Assembly (NCBI GenBank): GCA_029784825.1
Contig: JAFMAU010000085.1
Coordinates: forward strand, 1 to 7,179
Direction: 5' to 3'
DNA: 7,179 bases
DNA from: Nitrososphaerota archaeon
GTDB taxonomy: Archaea; Thermoproteota; Nitrososphaeria; Nitrososphaerales; UBA183
Below are positions 1-6,354 of the stretch, in pieces. Every line of letters begins with the position of its first letter. The first letter of the stretch is position 1. Made by a program: the position numbers and the translations under genes. Below the pieces are notes generated by a model. That model saw nothing but the letters and a program-made list of their open reading frames with translations. It was not told where the DNA came from and made no database searches.

Positions 1-629
1 AGGCAAAGCTCCAGATGGAGGAGTTCGACGACGACCCCGACTACATCGTCGGGTGCATCGGCGGAGGGAGCAACTACGCCGGACTCGCCTACCCGTTCAT
101 GAAGGACAAGCTCCGCGGGAAGTCAGACGCGGTGTTCGTCGCCTCCGAACCGAAGGCAGTCCCGTCGACAACCCGGGGGACCTACGCCTACGACTACGCC
201 GACGCGAGCGGGATGACGCCGCTCATCAAGATGCACACGGTCGGCCACGACTATCAGTGCCCACCCATCCACGCCGGGGGCCTGAGGTACCACGGCAAAG
301 CCCCTTCCATGTGCATGCTCATCGATAAGGGGTTCATGCGCAGCGTCGCCTACACGCAGAACGAGGTGATGGAGGCTGGGTTGCTTCTTGCCCAGACCGA
401 AGGCATAGTCGCTGCCCCTGAGTCGAACCATGCCGTGAAGGCGGCCATCGACATCGCCCTCGAGTGCAAGCGGAAGAACGAGCCGAAGTCCATCCTCTTC
501 AACCTGAGCGGCCACGGGCTCCTCGACCTGAAGGCCTACGAGGACAAGCTCGCCAACAGGCTGGTGGACTACGAGCCGGACGAAGGCACCCTCAGTCAGG
601 CCCTGGCGAGCCTTCCGGGAGCCCGCTAG
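1..629 (+). CDS. trpB2: Tryptophan synthase beta chain, TrpB2 type (C-terminal part)
   Basis: This is the last 208 or so codons of a PLP-dependent tryptophan synthase beta chain; the reading frame is open to the left edge (first full codon at base 3), so the catalytic-lysine half lies outside. The visible part holds the glycine-rich cofactor phosphate loop CIGGGSN followed by YAGLAYPF, the stretch PPIHAGGLRYHG typical of the TrpB2 subgroup rather than TrpB1, the segment TEGIVAAPESNHA, and the terminal FNLSGHGLLDL. The enzyme family joins indole to serine (some archaeal TrpB2 enzymes use O-phosphoserine) to make tryptophan in the cytoplasm, and often works without a TrpA partner. No trpA or other trp gene is visible; the only neighbour seen is the convergent tldE, 6 bases away. 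The family call is firm; the exact amino-acid substrate cannot be told from this half. It ends with TAG. Confidence 0.93.
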   Translation, partial: AKLQMEEFDDDPDYIVGCIGGGSNYAGLAYPFMKDKLRGKSDAVFVASEPKAVPSTTRGTYAYDYADASGMTPLIKMHTVGHDYQCPPIHAGGLRYHGKAPSMCMLIDKGFMRSVAYTQNEVMEAGLLLAQTEGIVAAPESNHAVKAAIDIALECKRKNEPKSILFNLSGHGLLDLKAYEDKLANRLVDYEPDEGTLSQALASLPGAR

Positions 630-635
630 GCTCCT

Positions 636-1913
636 TCAGCCGTAGGCCCTCGTTATCATGACGCCGTCAACGAGGACCCATGGGCAAAGAGTGGGGGTGT
701 CCACCTCCCACCACTGGACCCACTCCCTGTCCTTCGACAGGAGCCTTACGGAGGAGAGCATCCTCTCTTGGTCGTCCCCTGCCCTCATCCCCTTCAGAGA
801 CTTCACGACCCTCCCGTTCTCCACCAGGTAGGCGCCGTCCCTGGGGACGGTGGAGAACTCGCCGGTCCGGTAGTTCTTGAACCGCGTGTACCAGTTGCTG
901 GTGAGCACGATGCCCCTCTTCATCTCCCTGACCATCTCTTCGTAGCTGGAGTCCCCCTTCCCCACCTCCAGGTTCCATGGATGGGGGGCCACGAAGCCGG
1001 CGTTCCCTGTGCTTCGCGTCTTCCACTTCTTCGCGGTCGTCAGGTTGTGGAGGTATCCGCGGAGCACGCCGGCCTCGATTATCTTGTTGGTCCTGGTGGG
1101 CGTCCCCTCGTCATCGAAGGCCCTCCCGCCGAGGCCCCCTTCGACCACGCCGTGGTCCGTGAGACTGAACGACGGCGCACCGACCTTCCTTCCCAGCTTC
1201 CCTGCGAGGAACGACGTACCCGCGTCCACGGCGAAGGCGGAAGCCGCGGCTCCGACGGTCTCGATGAGGTTTGAGGCGACCGTCGGGCTCAGCAGGACCT
1301 CGTACTTCCCCGCCTCTGGTTCCGACGCCCCGCTCATCCTCTTCGCCCCGTCCCCGGCCCTCCTCCCTGCCTCCACCGGGTCGAACCCCCGGAGGGTCGA
1401 CGAGCAGGACAGCCCGTGTCCGCTGGCTTCGTTCTCCCCGAACGACCTGACGTTAAGGGTGATCGCTGTCTTCGACTCTGACCCCCTGGTCCCGGAGGTC
1501 GTGAGTATGGCGACCGTCCCCTTCCCCGCGCTGATGACTCCCGCAGACCTCTTCCCTCCTGCGGCAGCGGCGGAGTCGATGGCCTCCTTGGCGAATCCGG
1601 GGAGCTCGTCGTCCACGTCCTCCAGCTTCCTGTCGTACCTGTCGCGGCCCCGGCTGAACTTCGCCCCCTTGGATGGGAGGGGGACGTACTCGGACTCCGG
1701 CAGCCCCTTCATGGAGGCGAAGAGGTCCCTGACGAACTTCTTCACAGCAGCCGACGAAAGGTTCGACGTGGATGCGATGGCCCTGCGCCTGTCCTTCGCG
1801 AGGTACACCGTGAGCTCCGCCTCTTCCACCCTGTTGACCACACTCACGGAATCGTTGGCGAACCTGATCATGCTGTCCGCGCTCTTGGCGCTGATGGCCA
1901 CCGCGTCGTCCAC
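636..1913 (-). CDS. tldE: TldE/PmbA-like subunit of the TldD-TldE protease
   Basis: This is the non-catalytic partner of the TldD/TldE metalloprotease. The protein has the PmbA/TldD fold: an N-terminal domain (to about residue 70), a middle domain, and a C-terminal barrel domain with the conserved stretch around residues 265-305 (DDEGTPTRTNKIIEAGVLRG and the STGNAGF segment) and the ending PTLCPWVLVDGVMI. It lacks the HExxxH zinc motif, as expected for TldE, so it should act only together with TldD, which is encoded just upstream in the same frame. The start is uncertain. GTG at 1913 is the first ATG, GTG or TTG after the tldD stop, yet the 18 codons before it (LDELNQLAVSAAKALR and neighbours) read like the first helix that family members have. 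The true start may therefore be a rare codon between 1967 and 1941. The gene ends with TGA, convergent with trpB2. Confidence 0.9.
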   Translation of the reverse strand: MDDAVAISAKSADSMIRFANDSVSVVNRVEEAELTVYLAKDRRRAIASTSNLSSAAVKKFVRDLFASMKGLPESEYVPLPSKGAKFSRGRDRYDRKLEDVDDELPGFAKEAIDSAAAAGGKRSAGVISAGKGTVAILTTSGTRGSESKTAITLNVRSFGENEASGHGLSCSSTLRGFDPVEAGRRAGDGAKRMSGASEPEAGKYEVLLSPTVASNLIETVGAAASAFAVDAGTSFLAGKLGRKVGAPSFSLTDHGVVEGGLGGRAFDDEGTPTRTNKIIEAGVLRGYLHNLTTAKKWKTRSTGNAGFVAPHPWNLEVGKGDSSYEEMVREMKRGIVLTSNWYTRFKNYRTGEFSTVPRDGAYLVENGRVVKSLKGMRAGDDQERMLSSVRLLSKDREWVQWWEVDTPTLCPWVLVDGVMITRAYG

Positions 1914-1967
1914 CCTGAGCGCCTTCGCGGCTGAGACAGCCAGCTGGTTCAGCTCGTCTAGGTCCGT

Positions 1968-3407
1968 CTATCTCTCCCCCAGCTTGATCCCGGCCAGCAA
2001 CGTTTCAGGGCCGCCGGTCCACACGGGAGCCCCCTGCTGGGGGTCACCTTTCCCGCAGGTCGCCGCTTCGAACTCCATGTGCCTGCTCCTCGCCTTCACG
2101 CTCCCCCACAGCCTGGGGGTGGTGATCTCTAGCACCGGGGCCCTGACGAGCTCCTTCAGCTCCCCGTGCTCTATCAGGTGGGCCTCGAGGGCCACGTACC
2201 TCTGGTTGAGCCTCTTGTCGTCGATGTTCCACTCGGTGAAGGTCTTGAAGAAGACCCCGTGCTTGACCTCCTTGAAGATCTCCTCCGTTGTGTAGCTGCC
2301 GGGCTCCACGAAGGTGTTCGACATCCTGATGATCGGCTCCCTGTCGAAGGATACGGCCCTGGACGCCCCGTTGCTCCTCAGCCCGAACTGCTTGGCAGTG
2401 GCCCTGTTATGCAGGAACTCGTTGATCACCCCGTCCTTGATGAGATATCTCTTCTTCGAGGCCACTCCTTCGTCGTCCACGGGGATGTAGCCGTTCGAGC
2501 GTAGGAGAGTCGGGTCGTCGCTCACGTTGGCCTCGTCGCTCCCCACCTTCCTTCCGATGCTGTCTGCCTTCAGGTAGGACTCCCCCGCCTGGGCTCCCTC
2601 CCTCCCCAGCACCCTGTCCGCCTCCTGGGGGTGCCCCACCGACTCATGGGCGGCGATCCCCGACAGCTCGGGCCCCAGTACCACGTCGATGGTGTCCGTG
2701 GGCGGCTTGGCCGTGGCTCTCAGCACCCTCCCCATCGTCCTTGCCTCCTCTTCCACCAGGTCGAATAGCCCTATCCTGTTCACCACCTCCAGTCCGCCCG
2801 TCTCCCCCTGCTGGATGAACCTCTGGGCGGTGGCGCCCCCCTCCACGGCGGTCAGCGAGCCGAAGAACCCGACCCTGGGGACCCTCCCTTCGACCTTGGC
2901 CCCGTCGCTGTTGACGTAGTATCTCTCCTGAAGCTCGGCCGCCATGTAGAGGAGCCGCCCGGGGAGCTTGACCCCTGCCTTTCCCCCGGCGGTCCTCTTC
3001 TCTATCTCTACCAGGACGCTCCTAAGCCAGGCCGCATCCGCGTTCTCGACCTTCTTGGTCTCGGGCGCGGCCCACTTCGTCTTTGCGGCCTTCGAAGAGT
3101 CGAACGTCACCGGCCACCTGAGCACCCCCCTCGACGCCTTGGCGAGCCTCACCGCCTTCCGCGCGATCTCGTTCACCGACGAGCGGCTCATGTCGTTGGT
3201 CGCGGCGAACCCGAGGGCGCCTCCGGCGATGACCCTTATCCCGAGGCCGTAACCTTCTGCGAAGAAGGACGGCTGCGGCTCCCCGTTCTTGAGCCCGAAC
3301 TCCCTCTCCCAGGTCGACTGCACCCTCGCTTCGGCGTAGCTGGCGCCCGCGTCCCTGGCCCTGGAGACCGCGGCTTCCGCGAGGTCCCTCGCCTGCTGCG
3401 CTCCCAT
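1968..3407 (-). CDS. tldD: TldD-like zinc metalloprotease subunit
   Basis: This is the catalytic subunit of the TldD/TldE peptidase, 479 residues, close to the usual family length. The zinc-binding motif HESVGH (residues 254-259, HExxxH) is present. Near the C-terminus Cys451 in a CGK context matches the cysteine that serves as third zinc ligand in the characterised Escherichia coli TldD, so the active site appears intact. The N-terminal domain begins with a helix (ARDLAEAAVSRARDAG). The family cleaves unfolded peptides threaded into the heterodimer and is known in bacteria from microcin B17 maturation and antitoxin CcdA decay; the archaeal substrate is not known. The ATG at 3407 has a GGAGG only 2 bases ahead, too near for a normal Shine-Dalgarno site. 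A TATA-like element about 29 bases upstream suggests a leaderless or nearly leaderless mRNA. tldE follows after 54 bases. It ends with TAG. Confidence 0.95.
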   Translation of the reverse strand: MGAQQARDLAEAAVSRARDAGASYAEARVQSTWEREFGLKNGEPQPSFFAEGYGLGIRVIAGGALGFAATNDMSRSSVNEIARKAVRLAKASRGVLRWPVTFDSSKAAKTKWAAPETKKVENADAAWLRSVLVEIEKRTAGGKAGVKLPGRLLYMAAELQERYYVNSDGAKVEGRVPRVGFFGSLTAVEGGATAQRFIQQGETGGLEVVNRIGLFDLVEEEARTMGRVLRATAKPPTDTIDVVLGPELSGIAAHESVGHPQEADRVLGREGAQAGESYLKADSIGRKVGSDEANVSDDPTLLRSNGYIPVDDEGVASKKRYLIKDGVINEFLHNRATAKQFGLRSNGASRAVSFDREPIIRMSNTFVEPGSYTTEEIFKEVKHGVFFKTFTEWNIDDKRLNQRYVALEAHLIEHGELKELVRAPVLEITTPRLWGSVKARSRHMEFEAATCGKGDPQQGAPVWTGGPETLLAGIKLGER

Positions 3408-3431
3408 GGCCTCCGGAGACCTGGAAGGGTG

Positions 3432-3441
3432 CTTCTAAACC
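3432..3441 (-). promoter_or_regulatory. TATA-like promoter element for tldD-tldE
   Basis: In the 52-base gap between the nuclease stop and tldD, the minus strand reads GGTTTAGAAG, the only clearly AT-rich stretch close to the start. Its centre is about 29 bases from the tldD ATG, near the usual archaeal distance from TATA box to transcription start, so transcription would begin at or a few bases before the ATG. The match to the consensus is imperfect and the call rests largely on position. Confidence 0.45.
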
Positions 3442-3459
3442 TGATTTCTCCTGCCCCGC

Positions 3460-4827
3460 CTAGGGGGAGACTGAGATCGGCGCCCCCGTCGTCGGGACTT
3501 CCAGCTTCCATCCGCCGCGTCTCCTGAACCGGCGGAACCCCTCCGGGTGCTCGGTGTGCACCGGGACCACCTTCCTCGCCGCGATCTCCTCCACCAACGA
3601 CCCGACCTCGGCCGACGGGGCATGGCCCGAGGCGTGGAGCTGGGCGTACCTGAACCCCACGTGGCGGACCCAGTTCTTGATCACAGCCTCCTCCCTCTCC
3701 CCTTCTTCGTTGAAGGCCTCGGTGGCAGAGTGGATGTACGTCCCCCCGCTCTCGGGCTTGATGTCGACGAGCTCGGGGAAGTCCCAGGCCTCGAGGTGGA
3801 GGAACACCCCCTTCTGTCTGCGCTTCACGTCGGCCGCGCTCACGCCGTGGTCGAGGAAAGGGCGCTCCCACCGGTAGTAGTCAGAGTCGTCGAGGGTCCC
3901 CGTCCTCTTCCTCTTGACGTAGACGTCCACGTCCTTCCCCACCCTGGGGACCCGGAGCCGCTTGTCGGACTTCAGCTTCTCGAGCAGCATGGCCGTCCTT
4001 ATCGATATCACCAGCCTCCTCCCCGAGTTCTGGCAGGCGTCGTAGAACGTGTTGATCCTGTCCACGTCGTTCCCCCGGAACGAGGAGAAGACCAGCTCCT
4101 TTGTCCCGCGGACCAGCGTCCGCGCCTCCTCGAGGACCGCCTTCTCTGTCATGTTCTCCGCCCCTCCAGCGTGCCCGACCCTCGTCCCCTCGGTCAGCAG
4201 CATGTCCGGCCTCTCCTTCCTCGCTGCCTCGACGAAGTCCGCTGTCATCGAACCGGCCCGGCCGTGGAACCTGAAGTCCCCGGTGTAGGCCATGGTCCCC
4301 TCGCTCGTATGGACGACGAAGCCGTAGGCCCCTGGGATCGAGTGGTCAACGTGGACAGGGACGAACTCCATCGGCCCCACCCTGAACTTCTCCCCCGTCC
4401 TGAACTTCCTGATGGGATGGTCGTCCAGCGGGGACGACCTGGACGCGCTGTAAGCTTCGTGAATCAGCGAGGTGGTCTCGCCGCAGTAGACGGGGATCCT
4501 GGGGTCGGTGTACGCTATCCTCCCAGCGTGGTCGGAGTGGTAGTGGCTCAGCACGATGGCCGCGACCTCCGGGTCCGTGTGCTTCAGGCGGGTGTTCTGG
4601 AGCGACTTCTCCGAGTAGAGCCCCGGGATCTCGGGGAGGAGCCCGAACTCGAAGAGGTCTCCGGCCCCGTTGACCCCCCTCGGCTCGATGCCCGAGTCGA
4701 AGTAGTCGGAGCCGTCCGAGAACCCTGTGCCGAAATCGAGGAGGACCTTCGTCCCCCTGTCCTCCAGCAGGAACTTGTTCCCTCCGATTTCGCCCACCCC
4801 TCCGAAGCACCTGATGACAGTAGGCAA
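3460..4827 (-). CDS. RNase J-like beta-CASP metallo-beta-lactamase nuclease
   Basis: A 455-residue metallo-beta-lactamase fold protein of the RNase J type, expected to degrade or trim RNA in the cytoplasm. It opens with FGGVGEIGGNKFLLE, the family N-terminus. Zinc ligands are visible in HYHSDH (residues 95-100), His162 in HVDHSIPG, and Asp184 in GDFRFHG. The acidic residue of TEGT (about 213) and the late histidines in HASGHA (398-403) and VPVHTEHPE (422-429) fit the beta-CASP motifs A, B and C. It is short because it lacks the long C-terminal domain of bacterial RNase J, like archaeal versions. The start is TTG at 4827: an in-frame TAA lies 10 codons upstream with no ATG or GTG between, and the protein begins properly at this point. 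It ends with TAG, 52 bases before tldD. A specialised non-mRNA role cannot be excluded. Confidence 0.88.
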   Translation of the reverse strand: MPTVIRCFGGVGEIGGNKFLLEDRGTKVLLDFGTGFSDGSDYFDSGIEPRGVNGAGDLFEFGLLPEIPGLYSEKSLQNTRLKHTDPEVAAIVLSHYHSDHAGRIAYTDPRIPVYCGETTSLIHEAYSASRSSPLDDHPIRKFRTGEKFRVGPMEFVPVHVDHSIPGAYGFVVHTSEGTMAYTGDFRFHGRAGSMTADFVEAARKERPDMLLTEGTRVGHAGGAENMTEKAVLEEARTLVRGTKELVFSSFRGNDVDRINTFYDACQNSGRRLVISIRTAMLLEKLKSDKRLRVPRVGKDVDVYVKRKRTGTLDDSDYYRWERPFLDHGVSAADVKRRQKGVFLHLEAWDFPELVDIKPESGGTYIHSATEAFNEEGEREEAVIKNWVRHVGFRYAQLHASGHAPSAEVGSLVEEIAARKVVPVHTEHPEGFRRFRRRGGWKLEVPTTGAPISVSP

Positions 4828-4851
4828 CGTGGCGGATGGACCCGCCCAGAG

Positions 4852-4858
4852 TAATTAA
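4852..4858 (-). promoter_or_regulatory. TATA-like promoter element for the RNase J-like gene
   Basis: The minus strand reads GTTAATTAC here, an AT-only heptamer in otherwise GC-rich sequence, centred about 28 bases before the TTG start. This is the spacing expected if transcription begins at or within a few bases of the start codon. No Shine-Dalgarno-like sequence lies just before the TTG, which fits a leaderless mRNA. Confidence 0.6.
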
Positions 4859-4956
4859 CGATTCGAAGGCTCTGGTAAGCCTCCGGCCGCCTCCTGCCGC
4901 GGTCGCCAGGCCGGCTGGACGTCGCAAGCCATGGCGCAACAGGGGCGAGGTCTTCC

Positions 4957-5439
4957 CTAGGCCCTCTTCTTCATCAGGTACCAGGTCCCCATTCCCTTTG
5001 CGCAGACTTGGCCCTTGGCGTCCCGTATCTCTCCTTCGGCCACGGCTACCGTCCCTCCGGCCCTCACCACCTTCGCCCTGGCGACGAAGGGCCCATTCTT
5101 CAGGGGCTCGAGGAAGTTGATCTTCAGCTCCATGGTCACCTGGTCCACCCCTGGATTGACTGTCATTACGGCGATGCCGCAGACGTTGTCCAGGGTGTAC
5201 ATGATGATCCCCCCGTGGACGATCCCTCCTCTCCGCGTGATCGCCTTGCCATAGGGGAAGGCCAGCTCCGCCTTCCCGTCTCCCACCTTCGCCACCTTGT
5301 ATCCCACCGCCTTCCACAGCTCGCTGTCCCACTCCATGGCCTTCTGCATCTCGGCCTCGATGTCCGCCCTTCCTTTCTTGGCCAACGCGAAAAGGCTCCT
5401 GAAGCTCCCGGCTTCGTCCAGCATCTTCTCGAAGCTCAC
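4957..5439 (-). CDS. PaaI-like hotdog-fold thioesterase
   Basis: A 160-residue single hotdog domain of the PaaI/4HBT type, expected to hydrolyse acyl- or aryl-CoA thioesters. The signature is GIVHGGIIMYTLDN (about residues 72-85), with HGG followed by an acidic residue (Asp84) in the position of the family catalytic carboxylate. The later strands (VTMELKINFLEPL and VVRAGGTVAVAEGEI) are typical. About 40 helical residues precede the fold. I chose GTG at 5439: a TATA-like element lies 27 bases upstream, and sequence before it (proline- and arginine-rich) does not look like part of the fold, although the frame stays open to 5568. ATG at 5424, five codons in, is the alternative. The gene ends with TAG, 129 bases before the nuclease start. 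It is divergent from the small membrane protein gene. The substrate cannot be predicted. Confidence 0.87.
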   Translation of the reverse strand: MSFEKMLDEAGSFRSLFALAKKGRADIEAEMQKAMEWDSELWKAVGYKVAKVGDGKAELAFPYGKAITRRGGIVHGGIIMYTLDNVCGIAVMTVNPGVDQVTMELKINFLEPLKNGPFVARAKVVRAGGTVAVAEGEIRDAKGQVCAKGMGTWYLMKKRA

Positions 5440-5462
5440 AAGGTCAGGCGACGCATGAGGGC

Positions 5463-5470
5463 GTTTAACT
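5463..5470 (-). promoter_or_regulatory. TATA-like promoter element for the thioesterase gene
   Basis: The minus strand reads AGTTAAAC, centred about 27 bases before the GTG at 5439. This matches archaeal TATA-to-start spacing and supports both the choice of start codon and a leaderless transcript. Nothing resembling a Shine-Dalgarno sequence precedes the GTG. Confidence 0.6.
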
Positions 5471-5522
5471 CTTGCAGGCGCCAGGTCGTCCAATCGGCGG
5501 GCCGGGTCGGATTCGAAGAACG

Positions 5523-5530
5523 AATAAATA
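5523..5530 (+). promoter_or_regulatory. TATA-like promoter element for the small protein-HAD-oxidase cluster
   Basis: AATAAATA is the most AT-rich octamer in the divergent region. On the plus strand it predicts a transcription start near 5552, upstream of the small membrane protein gene. It lies about 60 bases from the opposing TATA-like element, so the two transcripts would diverge without sharing a promoter. Orientation is inferred from the downstream genes. Confidence 0.5.
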
Positions 5531-5582
5531 CGAAGGCGGGCGTCCGCGTGAAGGGTTGGCCCCAGCACTGCCTGTCCTGCAG

Positions 5583-5684
5583 GTGGATCCTTCAGACACC
5601 TTCACCGCCATCGCCATCCTGGTGGTGGCCATCGGCTTCGTTGGGCTCGCCATACTGATACTCTTCTCGAAGAAGAAGATCTGA
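5583..5684 (+). CDS. Very small single-pass membrane protein
   Basis: A reading frame encoding about 33 residues from GTG at 5583: a short polar start (DPSDTF), one strongly hydrophobic stretch of about 20 residues (AIAILVVAIGFVGLAILILF), and a basic tail SKKKI. This is a typical single transmembrane helix with positive residues at one end, predicted with the C-terminus facing the cytoplasm. I do not recognise a named family. TTG at 5556 would give a 42-residue version starting MAPALPVLQ and lies 30 bases from the TATA-like element, so it is a real alternative start; the frame is open further upstream but that part is arginine- and proline-rich and not convincing. The stop is TGA, 6 bases before the HAD gene, suggesting co-transcription. 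It may anchor or assist a membrane enzyme, but that is speculation. Confidence 0.6.
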   Translation: MDPSDTFTAIAILVVAIGFVGLAILILFSKKKI

Positions 5685-5690
5685 CAGGCC

Positions 5691-6350
5691 ATGGTCACAG
5701 GGGTCATCTTCGACATCGACGGGACCCTGGTGACCTTCCACTTCGACGTCCGCGGGGCGAAGACGGCGCTGACTGAAGAGCTCGCCCGCATGGGCTTCGA
5801 CACCTCAGGAATCGGCCTGGACACCACTTTCCAGAAGATGCTGGACGCGGCTCGGGAGCAGTCGGATGCTGGCAGGGGGACGAGCTATGCGGAGCTTCGC
5901 GCCTATTTCTTCGCGGTCCTGGAAGGGTATGAGGCGCGGAGCGCCGAGATCACCTCCATCATCCCCGGCGTCCGACAGGCCCTCGACTCCCTCCGCTCGC
6001 GGGGGGTGAGGCTGGGGGTGCTCTCCAACAGCGGAAAGAAGGCTGCCTACACGGCGCTCGGCCGAGCTGGCCTTCTCGGCTATTTCGAGTTCATTCTCAC
6101 CCGGGACGACACCGAGATTATGAAGCCGAGGCCCGAGGGGGTGGTGATGGCGGCGGCGAATTTCGGGCTCCCGGCGCGCTCGGTCTACTATGTAGGTGAC
6201 AGCCCGATGGACATTCATGCCGCGAAGGCAGCGGGGATCACCATGGTGGCGGTGGCGACGGGGAACGCCACGGCCGAGCGACTGAAGGCCGAAGGAGCCG
6301 ACTTCACCATTGCAAGCCTCGCCGAGCTCGGAGCGATAGTGGGGGTCTGA
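5691..6350 (+). CDS. HAD-superfamily phosphatase, phosphoglycolate phosphatase-like
   Basis: A 219-residue HAD hydrolase of the Gph-like kind with a helical cap inserted after the first motif. Motif I is DIDGT (Asp8 nucleophile, Asp10 acid/base), motif II lies in LSNSGK (Ser112 or Ser114), motif III is Lys145 in MKPRPEG, and motif IV is GDSPMD (Asp170, Asp174). All catalytic residues expected for a magnesium-dependent phosphomonoesterase are present. The cap (about residues 18-90) is alpha-helical, as in subfamily I enzymes. The substrate is not readable: phosphoglycolate, other small phosphate esters or nucleotides are all possible. The ATG at 5691 is followed at once by the first strand (VTGVIFDIDGT), so the start is secure. 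It sits 6 bases after the small membrane protein gene and 4 bases before the oxidase gene, suggesting an operon. It ends with TGA. Confidence 0.92.
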   Translation: MVTGVIFDIDGTLVTFHFDVRGAKTALTEELARMGFDTSGIGLDTTFQKMLDAAREQSDAGRGTSYAELRAYFFAVLEGYEARSAEITSIIPGVRQALDSLRSRGVRLGVLSNSGKKAAYTALGRAGLLGYFEFILTRDDTEIMKPRPEGVVMAAANFGLPARSVYYVGDSPMDIHAAKAAGITMVAVATGNATAERLKAEGADFTIASLAELGAIVGV

Positions 6351-6354
6351 CCAG

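Noticed and set aside
1968..1970. UAG of tldD as a pyrrolysine or other sense codon joining TldD and TldE
   Set aside because: TAG is also the ordinary stop of trpB2, the nuclease and the thioesterase in this window, and TldD ends at the expected place, so general UAG recoding is unlikely. Low-level readthrough stays open and is covered under the tldE start finding.
1009..2295. A 428-codon open frame on the plus strand opposite tldE and the end of tldD
   Set aside because: It is antisense to two clear family members, is rich in Ser, Leu, Pro and Ala as expected from the complement of GC-rich codons, has no recognisable domain, and crosses the tldD-tldE junction.
3547..4854. A 435-codon open frame on the plus strand opposite the RNase J-like gene
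   Set aside because: It mirrors the nuclease gene, is dominated by Arg, Pro, Val and Gly with no domain or motif, and is best explained by the lack of AT-rich stop codons in GC-rich antisense frames.
4855..4870. TTCGAA sequences (also near 5512) as possible tRNA T-loop remnants or an attachment site
   Set aside because: No GGTTCGA core, flanking five-base stem or rest of a tRNA cloverleaf can be built around either copy, and no integrase or insertion sequence is present.
4883..4918. GC-rich inverted repeat CCGGCC...GGCCGG and an overlapping near-palindrome at 4906-4918, as a terminator or operator
   Set aside because: The stem is 6 base pairs with a 20-base loop and no T-run follows on either strand. 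Such short all-GC matches are common in this sequence.
5435..5455. A six-codon upstream frame (ATG at 5455) whose TGA overlaps the thioesterase GTG, like a leader peptide
   Set aside because: If transcription starts about 27 bases after the TATA-like element, this mini-frame lies upstream of the mRNA. Six codons with no special content are also likely by chance.
5548..5658. A 36-codon frame from GTG at 5548, placed at a good distance from the TATA-like element
   Set aside because: Its product is rich in Trp, Pro and Ser with no structure, while the overlapping frame encodes a clean transmembrane helix and leads into the HAD gene.
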